Assembly: GCA_946886065.1 (NCBI GenBank)
Contig: CAMPHU010000083.1
Span: 1 to 17,722, forward strand
Source: an uncultured Massilia sp.
GTDB lineage: Bacteria > Pseudomonadota > Gammaproteobacteria > Burkholderiales > Burkholderiaceae
Direction: 5' to 3'
Length of the DNA stretch: 17,722 nucleotides
This document shows positions 15,262 to 17,722 of the stretch, piece by piece; the first letter of the stretch is position 1, and every line of letters starts with the position of its first letter. A program made the position numbers and the translations under genes. Under the pieces are notes generated by a model, which saw nothing but the letters and a program-made list of their open reading frames with translations, did not search any database and was not told the origin of the DNA.

Positions 15262-16218
15262 ATGAAAATCGCTTTTCTTGCCGATCCGCTTTCCGGTTTC
15301 AAGATTTACAAGGACTCGACCTTCGCCATGATGCGCGAGGCGCACAAGCGCGGCCACGCGGTCTACGCCTTCGAGCAGCGCGACATGGCGCTGCAGGAAG
15401 GCGTCGTCATCGCCAACGTGGCGCGCATCTACCTGACCGGCGACGCCGAGGAGTGGTACCGCGCCGACCCGGCCGAGACGGTGCAGCTGTCGACCTTCGA
15501 CGCCGTCATCGAGCGCAAGGATCCGCCCTTCGACATGGAATACGTGTACGGCACCTACCTGCTGGAACTGGCCGAGCGCCAGGGCGCGCGCGTGTTCAAC
15601 CGTCCGTCGGCGATCCGCGACCACAACGAGAAGCTGTCGATCTGCCAGTTCAGCGAATTCACCTCGCCGACCCTGGTCAGCTCCAGCCTGGCCCAGCTGC
15701 GCGCCTTCCATGCCAAGCATGGCGACGTGATCTACAAGCCGCTGGACGGCATGGGCGGCGCCGGCATCTTCCGGGTGCGCGAGGACGCCATGAACCTGGG
15801 CTCGATCATCGAGACCCTGACCGACAACGGCCGCCACACCATCATGGCCCAGAAGTACATCCCGGCCATCGTCAAGGGCGACAAGCGGGTGCTGGTCATC
15901 GACGGCAAGCCGGTGCCTTTCGCGCTGGCGCGCATCCCGCAGGGCACCGAAGTGCGCGGCAACCTCGCCGCCGGCGGCGTCGGGGTGGCCCAGCCCCTGA
16001 CCGAGCGCGACCGCCAGATCGCCGAGACCCTCGGCCCCGTGCTGGCCGCGCGCGGGCTGTTGCTGGTAGGATTAGACGTGATCGGCGATTTCCTGACCGA
16101 GGTGAACGTCACCAGCCCCACCTGCTTCCAGGAGATCACCGACCAGACCGGATTCGACGTGGCCGCGATGTTCATCGACGCGGTCGAGCTGCGAGCGCAG
16201 CAGGCCAGGAACAACTGA
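15262..16218 (+). CDS. gshB: Glutathione synthase
   Basis: A 318-residue ATP-grasp enzyme that joins glycine to gamma-glutamylcysteine, completing glutathione. Family features: the start MKIAFLADPLSGFKIYKDST, RKDPPFDMEYVYGTYLLEL, NRPSAIRDHNEKLSICQF, the ATP-binding KPLDGMGGAGIFRV from Lys159, FALARIPQGTEVRGNLAAGG, and the C-terminal GLDVIGDFLTEVNVTSPT with the metal-binding Glu/Asn. Length equals that of the E. coli enzyme within two residues. GGAAG precedes the ATG. EIIA begins one base after the gshB stop, so gshB is transcribed with the PTS genes. Its usual neighbour gshA is about 5 kb upstream, on the other side of the accessory block. Confidence 0.97.
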   Translation: MKIAFLADPLSGFKIYKDSTFAMMREAHKRGHAVYAFEQRDMALQEGVVIANVARIYLTGDAEEWYRADPAETVQLSTFDAVIERKDPPFDMEYVYGTYLLELAERQGARVFNRPSAIRDHNEKLSICQFSEFTSPTLVSSSLAQLRAFHAKHGDVIYKPLDGMGGAGIFRVREDAMNLGSIIETLTDNGRHTIMAQKYIPAIVKGDKRVLVIDGKPVPFALARIPQGTEVRGNLAAGGVGVAQPLTERDRQIAETLGPVLAARGLLLVGLDVIGDFLTEVNVTSPTCFQEITDQTGFDVAAMFIDAVELRAQQARNN

Positions 16219-16219
16219 C

Positions 16220-16627
16220 ATGGTAGGCATTCTCTTGATGACCCACGCGCCGCTGGGCCAGGCATTCATCGCGGCGGTCGCGCACGTGTTCCGCGGGCCG
16301 ACCGAGCGCTTCGAGGCGATCGACGTGAGCGCCGACCAGGACCTGGGCGAGGTCAACTGCCTCGCGAAGGAGGCGATCGCGCGCCTGGACGAGGGCGACG
16401 GCGTGCTGGTGATCACCGACATCAAGGGCGGCACCCCGTCCAACTGCTGCAATTCGCTGGCCGACGCGGGCCACGTGGAAATCATCGCCGGCATCAGCCT
16501 GCCCATGCTGCTGCGCGCGATCACCTACCGCCGCGACACGCTCGACGTGGTGGTGGAGATGGCCCTGGCCGGCGCCCAGAACGGCGCGGTGCGGGTGGAC
16601 AACCGCATCCGGGTAGGGTCGAGCTGA
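16220..16627 (+). CDS. PTS mannose-family EIIA component
   Basis: A 135-residue cytoplasmic EIIA domain of the mannose/fructose/sorbose family. The phosphorylated histidine is His9 in VGILLMTHAPLG, and the substrate-side loop DIKGGTPSN and ISLPMLLRAI match the family. It is a single-domain protein with no EIIB part, and no EIIB, EIIC or EIID gene follows in the window, so it is probably regulatory rather than a sugar importer. HPr passes phosphate to it. The start lies one base after the gshB stop codon, indicating translational coupling. HPr follows after 65 bases and EI after that, the usual betaproteobacterial order. Confidence 0.93.
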   Translation: MVGILLMTHAPLGQAFIAAVAHVFRGPTERFEAIDVSADQDLGEVNCLAKEAIARLDEGDGVLVITDIKGGTPSNCCNSLADAGHVEIIAGISLPMLLRAITYRRDTLDVVVEMALAGAQNGAVRVDNRIRVGSS

Positions 16628-16692
16628 AGCCGCACCGGTGCGCGCCATGGCGGACAGCGCGTACTCCTTACTAGAACAACGACATCGAGAAT

Positions 16693-16962
16693 ATGATTCA
16701 ACAGGAACTTGAGATCATCAACAAGCTGGGGCTGCATGCCCGCGCTTCCGCCAAATTCACGCAGCTGGCCGCGAAGTTCCAGAGCGACGTCTGGCTGACC
16801 CGCAATGGCCGCCGCATCAACGCCAAGTCGATCATGGGCGTCATGATGCTGGCCGCCGGCAAGGGCGCCAAGGTGCTGCTGGAAGCGGATGGCCCGGACG
16901 AGCAGCAGTGCGTCACCGCGCTCGCCGGCCTGATCAACGACAAGTTCGGCGAAGGCGAGTAA
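16693..16962 (+). CDS. ptsH: HPr phosphocarrier protein
   Basis: An 89-residue phosphocarrier that takes phosphate from EI at His15 (in NKLGLHARASAKF) and hands it to EIIA proteins. Ser46 lies in NAKSIMGVMML, the site that HPr kinase/phosphorylase modifies in bacteria that have it. The remaining sequence, including AAGKGAKVLLEADGPDEQQ, is typical. The ribosome site is weak (GAGA). The stop codon TAA overlaps an in-frame upstream ATG of the next gene (TAATG). It sits between EIIA and EI, and together these form a PTS phosphorelay with no visible transporter. Confidence 0.96.
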   Translation: MIQQELEIINKLGLHARASAKFTQLAAKFQSDVWLTRNGRRINAKSIMGVMMLAAGKGAKVLLEADGPDEQQCVTALAGLINDKFGEGE

Positions 16963-17003
16963 TGCCGCGCGAAGCGGCTGCCGCCCGCCATACGGGACCC
17001 TCG

Positions 17004-17722
17004 ATGGCATCGTTCACGCTCCACGGCATTCCGGTATCGCGCGGGATCTCGATCGGCCGCGCGCACAAGCTCACCCCGGCCGCGCTCGACGTCAAGCACT
17101 ACCTGGTGCCGGAAGAGCAGGTCGAGGCCGAAGTGCGGCGCCTGCAGGACGCCATCGCCCAGGTGCACCACGACCTGCAGGAGCTGTGGACCGACCTGCC
17201 CAAGGATGCCCCCACCGAGCTGGGCGCCTTCATCGACGTCCATGCGCTGATCCTGTCCGACCCGATGATCTCGGAGGCGCCGCTCGACATCATCCGCTCG
17301 CGCCACTACAACGCCGAATGGGCGCTGGTGACCCAGATCGACGAGCTGTCGCGCCAGTTCGACGAGATCGAGGACGAGTACCTGCGCGAGCGCAAGCACG
17401 ACATCCAGCAGGTGGCCGAGCGCGTGCTCAAGATCCTGCTGGGCACCGCGCTGAGCGTGCCGCCGGTGTTCGCCGGCGAGGACCAGGCGCCGCCCCAGAT
17501 GATCGTGGTGGCCCACGACATCTCGCCGGCCGACATGCTGGCCTTCCGCGACCGCGACGGCGGCCCGCGTTCCTTCATCGGCTTCGTCACCGATGTCGGC
17601 GGCCAGAACTCGCATACCGCGATCGTCGCGCGCTCGCTCGACATTCCGGCGGCGGTGGGCATGAGCCAGGCCTCGCGCCTGATCGAGCAGGACGACTGGC
17701 TCATCATCGACGGCGACGCCGG
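17004..17722 (+). CDS. ptsI: PTS enzyme I, 3' end cut by window edge
   Basis: The first 239 residues of phosphoenolpyruvate-protein phosphotransferase, which starts the PTS relay by taking phosphate from PEP. The N-terminus MASFTLHGIPVSRGISIGRA, the HPr-binding helical region (residues about 35-150, LGAFIDVHALILSDPMI) and the phosphohistidine motif GGQNSHTAIVARSL with His204 are all present. The PEP-binding barrel lies beyond the window. I start at 17004, with GGGA seven bases upstream. An in-frame ATG at 16962, overlapping the ptsH stop as TAATG, would add 14 residues that do not look like the family. The gene runs off the end in frame. Confidence 0.95.
   Translation, partial: MASFTLHGIPVSRGISIGRAHKLTPAALDVKHYLVPEEQVEAEVRRLQDAIAQVHHDLQELWTDLPKDAPTELGAFIDVHALILSDPMISEAPLDIIRSRHYNAEWALVTQIDELSRQFDEIEDEYLRERKHDIQQVAERVLKILLGTALSVPPVFAGEDQAPPQMIVVAHDISPADMLAFRDRDGGPRSFIGFVTDVGGQNSHTAIVARSLDIPAAVGMSQASRLIEQDDWLIIDGDA

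Overview
This looks like a stretch of high-GC betaproteobacterial chromosome, most likely Oxalobacteraceae of the Massilia/Telluria/Duganella kind. I base that on gene content and protein style: class II ribonucleotide reductase, UbiK, a TorF-type porin with glnK-amtB, the gshA/gshB pair and a mannose-type EIIA-HPr-EI set. No database search was run. The window is densely coded, carries no RNA genes, insertion sequences or CRISPR arrays that I can see, and cuts one gene at each end.

Layout. (a) 1-383: 3'-truncated DUF1801 protein, minus strand. (b) 590-2796: an exported TPR protein and a membrane acyltransferase, plus strand. (c) 6011-2768: a minus-strand run ubiK, nrdJ (B12-dependent ribonucleotide reductase), SirB2-family membrane protein. 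(d) 6196-8847: a nitrogen-control unit of a sigma-54 promoter, TorF-family porin, glnK (PII) and amtB (ammonium channel), closed by a strong intrinsic terminator. A perfect NtrC-like inverted repeat lies upstream of the promoter. (e) 8942-10243: gshA. (f) 10237-15043: about 5 kb of accessory genes lying between gshA and gshB. (g) 15262-end: gshB, mannose-type EIIA, HPr and the 5' part of ptsI, as a regulatory-type PTS without a visible permease.

The accessory block (f) is the most interesting part. It contains soxR and an alpha/beta hydrolase in one direction. A SnoaL-like protein is divergent from them, behind a textbook SoxR box set in a 19-bp-spaced promoter. Next come an ECF-like sigma factor and a DUF4142 plus cupredoxin pair. 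The sigma gene and the DUF4142 gene are each preceded by the same two-block motif (GGGAACGCG, 13 bases, GCATC, 2 bases, ATGG), whose GC-rich spacer is not conserved. That is the geometry of an ECF promoter and suggests an autoregulated sigma factor that controls the exported DUF4142/copper-protein pair. A VOC-family protein and a DUF4272 protein complete the block on the minus strand.

Working together: GlnK/AmtB sense and take up ammonium under nitrogen limitation. GshA/GshB make glutathione. SoxR would respond to redox-active compounds, with the hydrolase and SnoaL-like protein as plausible modifying enzymes. The sigma/DUF4142/cupredoxin unit looks like an envelope stress module. The functional links inside block (f) are inference; the promoter motifs are visible in the sequence.
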